Shown: positions 20,216 to 30,954 of the stretch, piece after piece
Position numbering within the stretch: position 1 is the first letter of the stretch
Layout: every line of letters begins with the position of its first letter
NCBI GenBank assembly: GCA_949358305.1
Contig: OX442315.1
Span: 35,428,427 to 35,492,426, forward strand
Source of the DNA: Strigamia acuminata
Lineage: Eukaryota > Arthropoda > Chilopoda > Geophilomorpha > Linotaeniidae
Direction: 5' to 3'
DNA: 64,000 nucleotides
Position numbers and translations under genes: made by a program
The notes under the pieces: model-generated
Told to the model about the DNA's origin: nothing
Database searches by the model: none
What the model saw: only the letters and a program-made list of their open reading frames with translations

Positions 20216-22437
20216 GAACTAGTCGCACTTGAATCAGCAGATTCGGGCTTGATCAAAGTCTTGACCATTTCTGCCAACGAGTTAGTCAGCGAAGTTTGTA
20301 ACTTATTTTCAAAAGTATTTAATTTCGCATCAAGTTTAGCATCCAGTGTTGCATCCAACACTTCTTGAGTTATCCATCTGTTATTAGGACGTTTAGAAGT
20401 AGGATCCACAGTCGGGGAATCTGGCGTACTTCGTTTTGGCAACTCTTCAGAGTTGAACTTTGCACGTGGTTTTAAATCTGGACATTCTCGACGCATGTGT
20501 CCTGGTTTCTTACAGTGGTAACAAACTAATTGACCACGTCTGGTCTGATCTACTACTCCATTTATTAAATAGACGGCCTCGCATTCCTCTGGTAACTCTT
20601 CTTCACAAATATTAAGTTGTTCTTGTGAATCCAAAGTTAAAGATTTAGCATTTGTCTTCGGCTGAGGACGAGTGTCAGTTTTCCGAGGTGGGAAAACAAC
20701 TGGATTGGAGATATTTTCCCTTGCTCCATTAGCTGTACGACTGTACAAGCCTTTATTTTTCGTTATAACGGAATAAATCTCTGTCAGAGGTAAATCCGCT
20801 ATGCCTTGCGTATGTAAAAGCAAATCATTAGCAGGAGTTACACTCCCGATAAAAAGACAACCAGCCCCTTTTGCATCAAGACTGTCTTGTAATATCCATA
20901 ACTGGTAATATTTGTGCATAAAGTCGTAAAGACTTTCTGTTTCCAGTTGTTTCAACTTAGTTAGTTGGTTCGTCCGCTCTTGTCGAGTGGCTACAAATCG
21001 TTCTTTGAACGCCTGTTCAAATACTTCCCAAGATATAAAATCTTCTCTTCGTTCATGAAACCAACCATGCGCTTGCTCGGTTAGATAACCAGCAACGCCT
21101 TTAACAAGCATGTCATCGAGTGACATGTTTCGCAGAAAAGCGACATTTTTTACAATATTGAGAAAGCGTTCGCTTTCTTCTGCTTTTCCTGAGAATACAG
21201 GGATATCTGGGGGTTTCAAACTGTTAGTTTGAGGGACAGTGGCGGAACTTTTTCCAGCCTGCATTAATTTGTGCATGGTTGTGGCAATTGACGCGAGGTC
21301 ATCAGCCGTCATTCCAAAACTACTAGGGGGGCGCGAGTTGTCGTTTGACGACCCGCCATTATTTTTTGGTTGACTCGAGTTATTTTGACTTGAGCCACCA
21401 CTATTAGGGTTGAAATTATTCGACCCTCCTTGATTTGACCTGCTGTGGTTACCAAAGTTCGAATGGTTATTCGAATTGCCTCGGTTCCCATAATTCGAAT
21501 GATTATTAGAATTACCCGGATTGTCAAAATTCGGGCGGTTGTTCGAATTTTCTTGATTACCAAAATTCGGACGATAGTTCGAATTATCTGGCGCACCCTG
21601 ATTCAAATAGTTATTTGAATTTCCTGGAGTTCCAGTAGAAGGATTATTTGGGTTATTCGAGTTCGGAGGAACTGGGTGACCCCTTTGCATGTTAGGTGCT
21701 GGACTAGAATTGTTTGCAAATCTAGAGTTTGGGTCAAAACGACGGTTTGGACCTCTTGTCACACCTGAATTTGGGTTCAAATTTCCAGCGAGATTCGGAC
21801 AACTATTTGATCCGTTTGGAAAACTTGGATTAGGGTTGGCCATGTTAGGCGGACCCAAATTCGCTCTGTTGAACGTATTCTCAAAGTTTTCTGGATTTGT
21901 AAATCCTCTTTGTCGGTTGCGAGCGAAGTTATTCGCTCGTAATCGTTGTTGAAAAGCACGATTAAAATCTCCTGGTGTCAAATTCGACTGATCTTGACGA
22001 GGAGGTTGTGCATTTTTATTTCTATATCTAGAAATAGGCGTCGAAGGAGTGGGACTAAAATTATTTAATCTTTGGCTGGCTGGGGAATGGGATTGCTCCG
22101 ACGTAGCACGAGGCGCGTGTATAAAATCTAACACTTCGGTCAAAGATCTAAATTGGTTTGGGTTCAAACCATGATCCTGACAAAATAATAGACCGCCTCG
22201 GCCTAAATGAGAACCTTCAGGAATGCATTCCTCTTCTCCAGGCGGAGTAGGTTCACGTGGAGCTCTATTCTCTCCAGATGGTCCGGCTGTTTCATTTGAA
22301 ACGCCATTATGGACCGCGTGGTTTCCCACTTCTTCAATTCCATTAGGAACAGGTATAAACCCGGATAGATTCATTCCACCGGTCAAACAAGTTCTTTCCT
22401 TACCACGGGTGTTCATGTGATGCTGGTTATTAGTCAT
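20206..22437 (-). CDS. gag: gag polyprotein of element 2 (743 aa)
   Basis: Begins with ATG at 22437. The first 370 residues are low-complexity, with an Asn/Gly/Ser/Pro-rich stretch built of degenerate repeats of the type NPGNSNNxxNFGN (about 220-350). A capsid-like domain follows (about 400-560), then one CCHC knuckle (CYHCKKPGHMRREC), then a C-terminal helical segment with a repeated LDAKLDAKL pattern. The Asn-rich part is longer than in element 1. Predicted structural protein of the particle. The stop overlaps the frameshift site. Confidence 0.92.
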   Translation of the reverse strand: MTNNQHHMNTRGKERTCLTGGMNLSGFIPVPNGIEEVGNHAVHNGVSNETAGPSGENRAPREPTPPGEEECIPEGSHLGRGGLLFCQDHGLNPNQFRSLTEVLDFIHAPRATSEQSHSPASQRLNNFSPTPSTPISRYRNKNAQPPRQDQSNLTPGDFNRAFQQRLRANNFARNRQRGFTNPENFENTFNRANLGPPNMANPNPSFPNGSNSCPNLAGNLNPNSGVTRGPNRRFDPNSRFANNSSPAPNMQRGHPVPPNSNNPNNPSTGTPGNSNNYLNQGAPDNSNYRPNFGNQENSNNRPNFDNPGNSNNHSNYGNRGNSNNHSNFGNHSRSNQGGSNNFNPNSGGSSQNNSSQPKNNGGSSNDNSRPPSSFGMTADDLASIATTMHKLMQAGKSSATVPQTNSLKPPDIPVFSGKAEESERFLNIVKNVAFLRNMSLDDMLVKGVAGYLTEQAHGWFHERREDFISWEVFEQAFKERFVATRQERTNQLTKLKQLETESLYDFMHKYYQLWILQDSLDAKGAGCLFIGSVTPANDLLLHTQGIADLPLTEIYSVITKNKGLYSRTANGARENISNPVVFPPRKTDTRPQPKTNAKSLTLDSQEQLNICEEELPEECEAVYLINGVVDQTRRGQLVCYHCKKPGHMRRECPDLKPRAKFNSEELPKRSTPDSPTVDPTSKRPNNRWITQEVLDATLDAKLDAKLNTFENKLQTSLTNSLAEMVKTLIKPESADSSATSSKN

Positions 22438-23561
22438 AACTAAACTTAAAACTAAGAAAATTTCCTAAGTCTGAGAGATAACGATGAAGTTGCAAACGTT
22501 CAGGAGGGTCGCAAACGAAGCAGTGGTCACACTAGTTCGAAAGGAAGTAAGGGTACTTCGATACACCTCTCTGATTGGTCAAATATCAACGCTAGTCTCG
22601 CGAGAGTCCAATCTCGTCCTAGATTGGTGGAAATCATCAAGTTCGTGGAACCGTAATCTTGACAGATTCCAGTGTTATGACGTAGTCACCAAACAAAATG
22701 GATACTTTTCAAAATATTTAAAATATCACCACATTTATTAATAAATGAATGATCACCTTTATGGAATTTTTTAAAGTTTTAAAACTCGTAATTTCAAAAG
22801 ACGCGCCAATTCGTTTGAATCGACGGCTTTTCTGCACAACACGGGTTGCTTGGCAACAAAACAGCGAGAATTCTTCTTCGCTGAAATTCGAATGGTATTC
22901 CATTCGTAAAATTCGATTTCAATGACTTGAGATCATGATTTTTAACCAACATTTTAATGTAGGTCAAGTCTGTAAAATAATGTAAACCCACTTTGAAATA
23001 AAATATAAATTTTAATTCCTTCGAAAAGCGTTAATTTTCTTTCTATTTTATTTAGGCAAATAAATTTAGGTTTAACTTGAAGTCTCAAGCAAAATACATA
23101 TAAAAGAATATTCTGAAATTAAAACAACTATTAAATTGATAGAATTCTTTAAGAATTCCATCAACAAGTCAACTTTTCAAAATTAGGCCCGACCGCGTGG
23201 TTTTGTCAGATTGTCGACGACAAAATGACGTTACCCGGGCGGAACCAACTTCAACAAGTTCGGGCAAGACTCCTATTCTCGGGGTTGGACCTTTAGGCCT
23301 GACCACGCGGTAGAAATTATTAGTTTTGTTAAAACACATAATTTCTCCGACGGAAAATCGGAATAAAGTGTATTACACTTATTTTTCTTGCGAGAAGTCC
23401 TAAAACAGAATAAAATATATTAAACACAAATATAAATCTCGTTCGAAAATTTATTTTACACACCAAAAAATTTCATTTGAAATTTTATCACCGTAAGCAC
23501 ATTTCCGAATTCTCATAAACACACGAAAAACTTCCAAATTTATTTTAAATTTAGGCAGCCT
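22438..23561 (-). other. 5' leader of element 2
   Basis: Untranslated leader between primer site and gag. At about 23200-23225 it holds a complementary pair (TTTTGTC ... GACAAAA) around GTCGAC, which could fold, and two related GC-rich blocks about 100 bp apart (GGCCCGACCGCGTGG and GGCCTGACCACGCGG). A packaging role is possible but unproven. Confidence 0.55.
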
Positions 23562-23579
23562 ATCTCGGTAGAACCTCCA
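23562..23579 (-). other. primer binding site for tRNA-Gln, element 2
   Basis: Same 18 bases as in element 1, complementary to the 3' end of a tRNA-Gln including CCA, separated from the 5' LTR by 2 nt. Confidence 0.87.
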
Positions 23580-23581
23580 CT

Positions 23582-25168
23582 TGTGACGATTCTACTTTTG
23601 GGCCAATTTATTAGTCCTTTTAAGATAGATAATTCGGTTTATACAAGACGTTGCTAAGTTTAGCAACAACCTAACCGAGATAAGCTACGGAAGCCTTTAC
23701 AAACATGAATATGTGATTGAATAGAAATAACTTACAGTTTTAGTGTGACTTAACATATTTATTACTAAATATTAATGATAACAGTAAATGGGTTCTTGAC
23801 GCGTGTAAACGGGCGGCATCAACTGGTTGAGGATCCGGGCGAAGCCAGAGGGATACGGCTGACTTGCGGCATCGTCACAAATATCGCTACGGAGACGTAT
23901 TTGGTCCGCAGCTCGAATATCTAAATATGCGAAGAGTCCTTCGCATTAATCGGAATATTCGGCAGAATATTCCATGTTCCAAATGAATAAAAGTAAAGTG
24001 ATTAAAGTAATATAACAAATGAATTGTTATATAAATAATGATTGGGCGGGGACCGTCACGACAATTGAGAGAACGTCGCGGGAGTTGTTGAGACTCCATC
24101 CGCCAGCACGCCTTACGACGACAAGATCTCGTGATCAGGCGCCGAGTATTTGTTTGTACGCTTTACATCGCTATCGGTGGTACCAACCACCGGGTAAACA
24201 TTCCTATGGATTTACCAATTCCAGGATTACCAATACCTGAGTAATTGTTTAACGAAATGTCTTCACGGACAATTCTCACGGGCTACCAACCCGGCGTAGT
24301 GTGCCTTTAAATATGCCATTCGCCGACCACTAAAGTACGGAAGGACCTATGATACGCAATTCGCCCTGGAATAGCATTTGTCCGTGTTTGTTTCGTGCTC
24401 GGGTGGGACCTCCCGCACACATGCTCTTGGCAGAGCGTCTGACCCTCGTCCGAGGAATCGCTCAGATAGATGCGACTATCACCGATCATATAGTGTGACA
24501 TTTATTTAACGGGTTAGTCAATCCCGTGCATGAGCACTACACTATGCCACCGTATGAAATCCTACTGTCCCTTAGAACAGCTGGCTAACACTACGGGGCC
24601 ATTTCATGTTATTAACATGTCTACAAGGTTAGCCTTCCCAGATGGGCCTTACAACAAGCAATAACGAGATAGTAAGTCTACATATCCATTGAGAGCTGAG
24701 GAGGCCTGATGTGTCGATAAGAAAGTGAAATCAAGCGATAACAACAATTCAATTACAGACATTTACAGTTATCAAGCCAAGCCCTGGGGAAGTGGAAAAC
24801 TGATGCTTATATAGTTCTGTAGAACTACTAGATTGGCGACAGCCAATCAGCGTACGAATCGGCGGATTCGTGGGTCACTAGTCCGGACCTAATATGTGAC
24901 TATGTCCAGATGGGCCCAGTTGGGGTCCGGAAGGGTCCGATTGGTTCCCTTCGACAGGTAAGTAAAGTGGACATTGATTCGATAGAATCAACATCATCAA
25001 GTAATTAATACTTAATTTATATCGAATAAAATAGTTATATTTTATTCACCGTGTCTAAATAATTATTTATCACACTTTTTAGTTTTTAACCGAGTTTGAA
25101 ATACGCGCGTTGGTTAAACAGCGCCATCTATGGTGAACATTGACAACTATTGATTTGTAATCATCACA
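23582..25168 (-). repeat. 5' LTR of element 2 (1587 bp)
   Basis: Copy of the LTR at 11110-12696 at a constant offset of 12,472 bp. I saw no difference between them. A TATA box lies on the minus strand at 24813-24806 and would drive the genomic RNA. Bases outside each LTR differ, which fixes both ends. Confidence 0.95.
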
Positions 25169-25231
25169 GGTGTTCATTTGATTCTCGAAATCACTGTCGC
25201 TCAGGATAATTTGAATTTGGGCCAAGTTTGA
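25169..25231 (+). pseudogene. 3' end of LRR-like copy 1, beyond the retrotransposon
   Basis: GGTG (25169-25172) is the duplicated target; the next 59 bases align without gaps to the end of LRR copy 3 (35468-35526) and end with TGA at 25229-25231. This is the severed end of the gene at 9609-11109. Downstream to about 25430, its 3' UTR is present as two degenerate tandem copies (TTGAATTTGGGCC... and GTGAATTTGGGCC...). Confidence 0.85.
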
Positions 25232-25599
25232 AAATTCTGATTTCCAATGATTTTTTCAACCTGTACGAGCCGTTGAAACCCGGCACAAACTATGAAACAT
25301 GTTAAAATCCACTGTACCGCTTGCCAGTTTGTGAATTTGGGCCCAGTTTAAATATTTTGTCCAATCTGTTTTTCAACCAGTATGAGCCGTTCTCGTTCAT
25401 TGAAACACGACACAAACTATCAAAAATATTTGTTTTTGAATAAACTGATCTTTTATTTTTATATTATACTTTTACTAAACAATTATTTGGTAATTGGTGA
25501 AATAACTTTAATTAATGATGATGTTAGTTGCTTTGAATTTAAATTTAAACACAAATGCTCGATAAAGTTGAAAAGTTTTAAAGAAAAATGAAAAAATGT

Positions 25600-25990
25600 G
25601 TTTTGCAATGCGAGGAACAAAAAAATTAATCCAAATTAATTCTCCGCGACTGTATGGACGGTTGGATTCTTTCTGGGTATTTGCTCGACATGTTGCAAAT
25701 GTTTTCAAATCTGCAAACATAACGACTTTTACGGGCCAGTATGCCAAGATGATGGGGAAAAGAAGCTGAATTTGACCATCGATTATTGCGACTTGGTGGC
25801 ACCTTCGGCCATTGAGAATCTGTTGATGTTGAAAGTTATTTCTCTGCTCGAGCTACGGTTGTTTGTGATCCTTACTGATCGGAAACTGCATTTTGACGAT
25901 TATCCGATGCAGCTGACGACCTTAAGACACGGGCTAGACCTGCAGCTTTATTTTCCAATAGCGTTGACCCATTTGCCAGTTTTTCTTTGA
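25600..25990 (+). pseudogene. degraded LRR-family fragment
   Basis: Translation at about 25772-25990 gives a segment that aligns loosely to the end of exon C of the LRR family: DYCDLVAPSAIENLLMLKVI corresponds to ENCNSLGPSGIQDLLEIPSL. Stops and frame changes upstream (25600-25770) show decay. It is an old, divergent paralogue. I cannot exclude that 25772-25990 is part of a spliced gene. Confidence 0.5.
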
Positions 25991-26118
25991 ATCAAATACA
26001 AAATTGTTTCAAAATCAACTTTTGTCCTTTTGTGTTTTCGGCGGTTGTTTTGTTTTTGATTAAATCGATAAAAGTAATTTTTGGCAAATTTATGAATAAA
26101 TGAATAAATGAATCAATA

Positions 26119-27662
26119 GGGGGTTTCATTAATTAAGCAATTTTGTAATTTTGCAACTTTAGCAATTTTGCACTTTTGGATTTGTCACATGATATCAGTT
26201 CCACCAATCATGTACATAATTGCAAAAACACAAAACAGAAAAAATACACAATCACAAAATCAAAGGTAGTTTTGCTATTTTGGCAAAAATGGCAGCAGCC
26301 AAACTCAATCCAAGTGGCCATCACATATTGTGATTAATAATTAGTTTCAAAAATAATCTCATAATTTTGCAATTTTGCAATTATTTAAATAGTCACGTGA
26401 CTTCCTATCCACCATATTAGGTTATAGTTATATCCAACCAATTTTAAAATGTGATGCAAAAAAACTAGTTCTTATTTGTGTGATGGAACAAAATATTTTT
26501 TAATAAGGTGCATTTTAATAAATACTAGCTGTTCACCCACAAAGCCAAAGCCATAGATCAGACAAATGTATACAACCAAATCATAAAATAAATTTTTGCA
26601 AAACTAAACCAAACCCGTAATAATGCAACCCAAACCCAAACCACACCAAACCAAAACCAATGCCAATCTGGCCAATACCCAAACACAATCAAACCCAAAA
26701 GTTAACCTAAACCCAATGCCAATCCAGCCAATTCAATTTTGGCCCAAACCACTGCAACCTGCTATTTTGTCTTCCTTTATTATTCAACTACTTTTTCCAA
26801 CTTTTTCTTATAAATCAACCCAAAAAAGATCGTTTTTTCCAAAATTTAAAATCAACGGTTAATCCGATCAAAAAGTTATCTGTACCATCGTTTTCAGCGG
26901 GATTTTCTTCTCTGGAAACCTGTTTTAAACATTTCATTCGGTTAATTTTACGAATTTTTGGTTTTGTCATGGTCGAATCTCGAATCCAAATTCTGCACCA
27001 AATTTCCAAATTTTCCCATTCGGTCCCCCGCTAAGATGGCCCGAATCGGCACTTTTCCTCGCCCGAATCAAAAAATAAAAAATACAGGCTTGTGCAGAAT
27101 TGTCTCCTCTTCAAAATGAGCTTGGTTCCATAATTTTCCGAGCTCATCTTGACATAGAAAACAATAAAAAACGATACGCGACGAACATTTCCGCCTGAAT
27201 TTCCATTCGGGCACCCGCTAAAATCGCCCTGAATCGGTACTTTTTTTTACCCGAATCGAAGTATTGAGTTTCCTAGCTGTTATACAGTCATGGATGCATC
27301 AGCATTTTGATGATATACAAGGATACAAGTTGGCCACTTAGATAGAGCTTGGATGCCTCCATTTTGTTTTGAGTTTCACAAGCCTCAAAATCACTTCTTA
27401 TCAAAATCACAAAAACTACCTTTTAGATGTTTTTGGGATTTTGTGTTTTTACTCTTTTGTGCTTTAGTGAATGTGAATGTGATTGGTAGAACAGATATCA
27501 CATGACAATACTCAAAAATCACAAAATTGTCCAGATCACACAATTGCAAAATTGACTGGGTTAATTCAATGTAAACTCATTTTTGGAGGCATCAAAAAAT
27601 AATGATTTTGTGATTAATGCAAAATCACAAAATTGCAAAATCATTCATATAATGAAACCCCC
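26119..27662. mobile_element. 1,544-bp non-autonomous TIR element
   Basis: Ends are perfect inverted repeats GGGGGTTTCATTA, followed by T-rich, looser inverted sequence with GCAATTTTG motifs. TA flanks both ends (26117-26118 and 27663-27664), as for Tc1/mariner-like or other TA-targeting elements. The flank after it (ATGAATGCTCG...TCCACTTCAATTATAAATTCACTT) is found uninterrupted at 36030-36068, a likely empty site. No transposase is seen. It contains a CAAACCC-rich tract (26615-26770) and an internal tandem duplication (about 27018 and 27226). Confidence 0.75.
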
Positions 27663-27927
27663 TAATGAATGCTCGATTGTCCACTTCAATTATAAATTCA
27701 CTTCGTTTTTATTGTAGAAGACCTTAATAAACTCCAAACTCTTGCCTATTTTGTGTAGAATTTAATTCTCTATCCGACCATTTCTCTTATTTTTTGATTT
27801 TCCGGTAGCTAAAAAAATTTTTTTTTTTTGTGATTTTCGGCCCAATCTTCGGATTTATTTGAGTGTTTCTGCTCCGAAATTCGGCAGTGTAATTAAGAAA
27901 TACGAATATAATAGACTTTGGACACAA

Positions 27928-28031
27928 GTGAGTCAGCGGTATATAATAAATGACATTTGCGTAGACAAATATGTCCACAGTTAAGTTTATAGTTGCACTT
28001 CATTTGGCAAGATATTGTGTGCGCATCTTCG
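27928..28031 (-). pseudogene. ZNFX1-like 3' exon fragment
   Basis: About 104 bp matching the 3' coding end of Z1 (36735-36838), including codons for the last CNYKLDCGHVCPRKC zinc-finger residues, with several substitutions. Similarity stops sharply on the high-coordinate side at CATCTTCG. With the LRR copy to its left it mirrors the order LRR copy 3 then Z1, so it marks the end of a segmental duplication. Confidence 0.75.
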
Positions 28032-28039
28032 GGAGTTCT

Positions 28040-28475
28040 CCCACATAATTTGAAAATGTGTTCATTTTAGGGTAAACGATTGAGTGATAAAGAAACTGTT
28101 TCTCATTTGTAGGAGCGAGATTCCAACATTAGAGAAAAATCAGGTAAAAATACAAATATACTCCGTAATAAGTACTGAATATCATTCTTCTTATTTTCTT
28201 TTTAACAGCTCATAATTGATTGGCTTGAAAAAACCTCAGCAGCAAAATTAGATTCAGAACATTTTAAGTGGAATATATTAGTAAAAATTCCGTAAACTGA
28301 TAAAAAATTGATTATAAATTTCAAAACAGTCTTATTTACTTGATTTTTATTAGGGAAAACACGTTGAACCAACTTCAACTTAACCGAACCAAGGGACTCG
28401 ACGATAAAGAAAGACACAAATTTTATCTCACCATACAACAATGCCGATACTAATTATTGCTATTACAAACAACAA
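28040..28475. other. no recognisable gene
   Basis: AT-rich spacer. A 79-codon minus-strand frame at 28202-28441 has no motif and no homologous copy here. I see nothing else to support. Confidence 0.4.
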
Positions 28476-28627
28476 ATGTTTAAAATTCCTTTTGAAGAGT
28501 TGAACATGGAAAAATTAAAGGAAATGGCTTTAAAAATCGTTTTCGACTGCATTTTTCAATGGCGGGATGAAGAAATTCACGACGATCGAATGAGAACGAC
28601 ACTACATGTAATCACCTATTTCGACAA
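28476..28627 (+). pseudogene. isolated exon A of the LRR family, plus strand
   Basis: Encodes an exon A relative (FEELNMEKLKEMALKI ... TLHVITYFDK) up to TTTCGACAAA. It then joins directly to the truncated exon C of copy 2 in opposite orientation at about 28628-28632. With the minus-strand exon A at 29483-29689 it forms an inverted pair about 850 bp apart. Confidence 0.7.
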
Positions 28628-28631
28628 AAGG

Positions 28632-29689
28632 CAAAAGATCGTGGAAAGTGGCAGAAGACAACCAATCAATATCTTCCATCAATTTCATCGTTTTCAATAC
28701 CAAAGCGCAGAACTTCAGCGAGATGTCCCATTTGCCCAGTGTGAGCACTCTCAGAGTGTTCTTGGCCACGGACTCTTCTTCACACAGTTCCTTCACACCA
28801 TCTTCCGTGATGCTCAGTCCAGGGTCGAGCTCGACGAGTGGCAGCTTGGCGATGTGTCTCATCACGCCGTCTTCAACGAGACACCCAGGAAGATCGAGCT
28901 TCTGAAGATTCGGCATAACCTGGCGCATTTCCTCGCACGCATCCACTGTGAGTGTACTCTCCTCGGCAATTCCAGCTCGATCAGCTTCTAGACACAATTA
29001 GAACCATTAAAACACGTGTTTTACAGCAAATGTGGCACACAGCAAAGCCACTTTGGATATTCCTTAATTAACCAAACACCAAATGTGTATTTCCAAAATC
29101 ACCAATTCGCCATTAATTAGCATGAGAATTCAACCAGGGCTGTGAGAATTCGAACATCCAACGTTCAAGTGCTGTGTGGACGTTAGTGCTCTGTTTGTAT
29201 GCACTTTTAAGTAGCCGCTAACTTTGAGGAAAAATTCGAAATCAAAGCTAGCGCTCGTAAACTTCATTCTTAGTTTTTTCAGCTCTTTGTGTAGAAATAG
29301 TGCAATGACCCGCGCCTCTGGCAGCGCGCGATGACCATCAGGATACCAAACACCAGTCACCAGGTATTGGGTCAGAATTTCGTCACGAATAGTATAGGCT
29401 AAATCGGGTCGTTGTGTATTAATAATAGCGAAATAAATCCACACAAGCGGGTGTCACTTACGTAGTTTGTGGAAATAGGTGATTATACATGTAGTGTGCT
29501 TCTCATTAGATCATCGTGAATTTGTTCTGCCCGCCATTCCAAAGCGCAGTCGATGACGATGTCTAAAGCCATTTTCCTTAATTTTTTCATGTTCAACTCT
29601 TCAAAAGAAATTTTAAACAATTTGTAGCGAGATTTTCGTGCGGTTCGGTTCGGTCTCATTTTGTGCCAACCCGAACTTGATGGCTCCAA
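28632..29689 (-). pseudogene. LRR-like family, copy 2, truncated
   Basis: Exon A (29689-29450) has a 2-nt insertion in the CATGTAATC segment that shifts the frame to a stop. Exon B (29398-29103) has the family length of 296 nt but a TGA after the HSPG residues. Exon C starts at a good acceptor (28987) and is cut at 28632 after about 118 codons by an inversion junction with the plus-strand exon A. Three separate lesions make it a pseudogene, although exons B and C are still close to copies 1 and 3. Confidence 0.8.
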
Positions 29690-30100
29690 AATTTAAGTTC
29701 AAAGAATGTGATAATGGCGGCTAACATGGTTGACATCGGCGCTACCAATCACAGCTCGCCTCTCATTCAGGCAATCCTGTCGCTTCATCTATTTCCACCC
29801 AGACCGCGCGAAATTCAATTTCGCCATTAGTAGTCCTTGAAAAAAAAACGACTATACATGATAAGATCCATTTTTTGATTATATTTCCGATTTTTTTTCA
29901 TGATATTTCACATTTTTCTCGATTAGTTGATGTTTCATTCAATATTTTTCAATTTTTGAAAGGAAATATTAGATTTTTGAAAAGAATTAGTAGATATTTG
30001 AAAAGAAGTAGTAGTAATAAAATCAAAAATAACTTTGAATTTGTTTTGAAAAAATCCAAATATAAGATGTAAGTATGTTGGGTTCTGACTTGGCCTTGGT
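29690..30100. other. intergenic, no feature seen
   Basis: AT-rich with homopolymer runs (A at 29840, T at 29890). No ORF, repeat or homology to other parts of the window noticed. Confidence 0.4.
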
Positions 30101-30394
30101 TTGATTTTAATTTATTTTCCGATGTTTACCATGCAATGCACTGACTAGATCCGACTGAACCGAGATTCGACATGACTCTCCGCCTATGTTACATTTTATG
30201 ACCTCTGCACTTAAACTCCTTAACACAACGTGTTTTCTTGCGATTTATTAGGGAGCAACATGACTTAACCAACAGATTCGACACTCAGACATGTGAACTT
30301 TGTAGCCGGGCGGGGTTCATTTCCGCCAGAACCAATTCCACTGGTTCCAAAACCGCCCCTCTCGGTAAAAAAGGTTGCAATTGTGCCCTGATGC

Positions 30395-30645
30395 AATCCA
30401 AATCCGCTCGTCCCAATTCCGCCCCTCCCAATTCCGCCCCTGTCCCAATTCCGCCCAGTCCCAATTCCACCCAGTCCCAATTCCGCCCAGTTCCAATTCC
30501 GCCCCAGTCCCAATTCCCCCCTCAGTCCCAATTCCGCCCAGTCCCAATTCCGCTCCAGTCCCAATTCAGCCCAGTCCCAATTCCGCCCAGTCTCAATTCC
30601 GCCCCAGTCCCAATTCCGCCACGTTCCAATTCCACTCCAAAATAT
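30395..30645. repeat. minisatellite of GTCCCAATTCCGCCCA units, left array
   Basis: About 15 degenerate 14-18-bp units with the core CCCAATTCCGCC. It is preceded by CTGATGCAATCCAAATCCG, a leader also found before the right array. Confidence 0.85.
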
Positions 30646-30954
30646 TTGATGTCTGAAATTTGTTTTATTTCTGTTATGTAATAAACAATACATACAGGAA
30701 TAAACAAATTAACAAATTAACACTGGAATAGCAGCCGTCGCCGGTGATCGGTCGGTGCGACGTATCTTGCAAAACTTTCTCCGCATTGTTGAAATAATTC
30801 GCGGCGGAAAATGTTGAAATCGACCCGAACTGCTCAGACGGAAAATACCGAAGAGAGAGCCACAGAACGTTTACAACGACCCGAACTGAATCGCTCGGAC
30901 GGAGGGCAACGGAGTGTCGAAAAGAACCGTGTACGTTCACAAAATCACCGGAAA

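Larger units (their letters stand above)
11110..25168 (-). mobile_element. complete Ty3/gypsy-type LTR retrotransposon 2 (14,059 bp)
   Basis: Flanked by 1587-bp LTRs and a 4-bp duplication GGTG. Minus-strand order: 5' LTR, tRNA-Gln primer site, 1.1-kb leader, gag, -1 frameshift signal, pol, an internal polypurine tract, an accessory Cys-rich ORF, 3' polypurine tract, 3' LTR. All ORFs are open. The two LTRs look the same wherever I compared them, so insertion was very recent. It landed in the last coding exon of an LRR-like gene. The long LTRs and the extra ORF make it larger than most gypsy elements. Confidence 0.95.

Noticed and set aside
26615-26770. Interstitial telomere repeat (CAAACCC-rich tract)
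   Set aside because: Units are irregular and do not fit TTAGG or TTAGGG periods; low-complexity DNA inside a TIR element.
30395-30645. CRISPR-like regular array
   Set aside because: Units are contiguous degenerate minisatellite repeats of 14-18 bp without unique spacers, in animal DNA.
30238-30693. Repeat-rich ORFs of up to 147 codons (NSAPVPIPPSPNS type)
   Set aside because: Translations of the minisatellite in several frames on both strands, without independent support.
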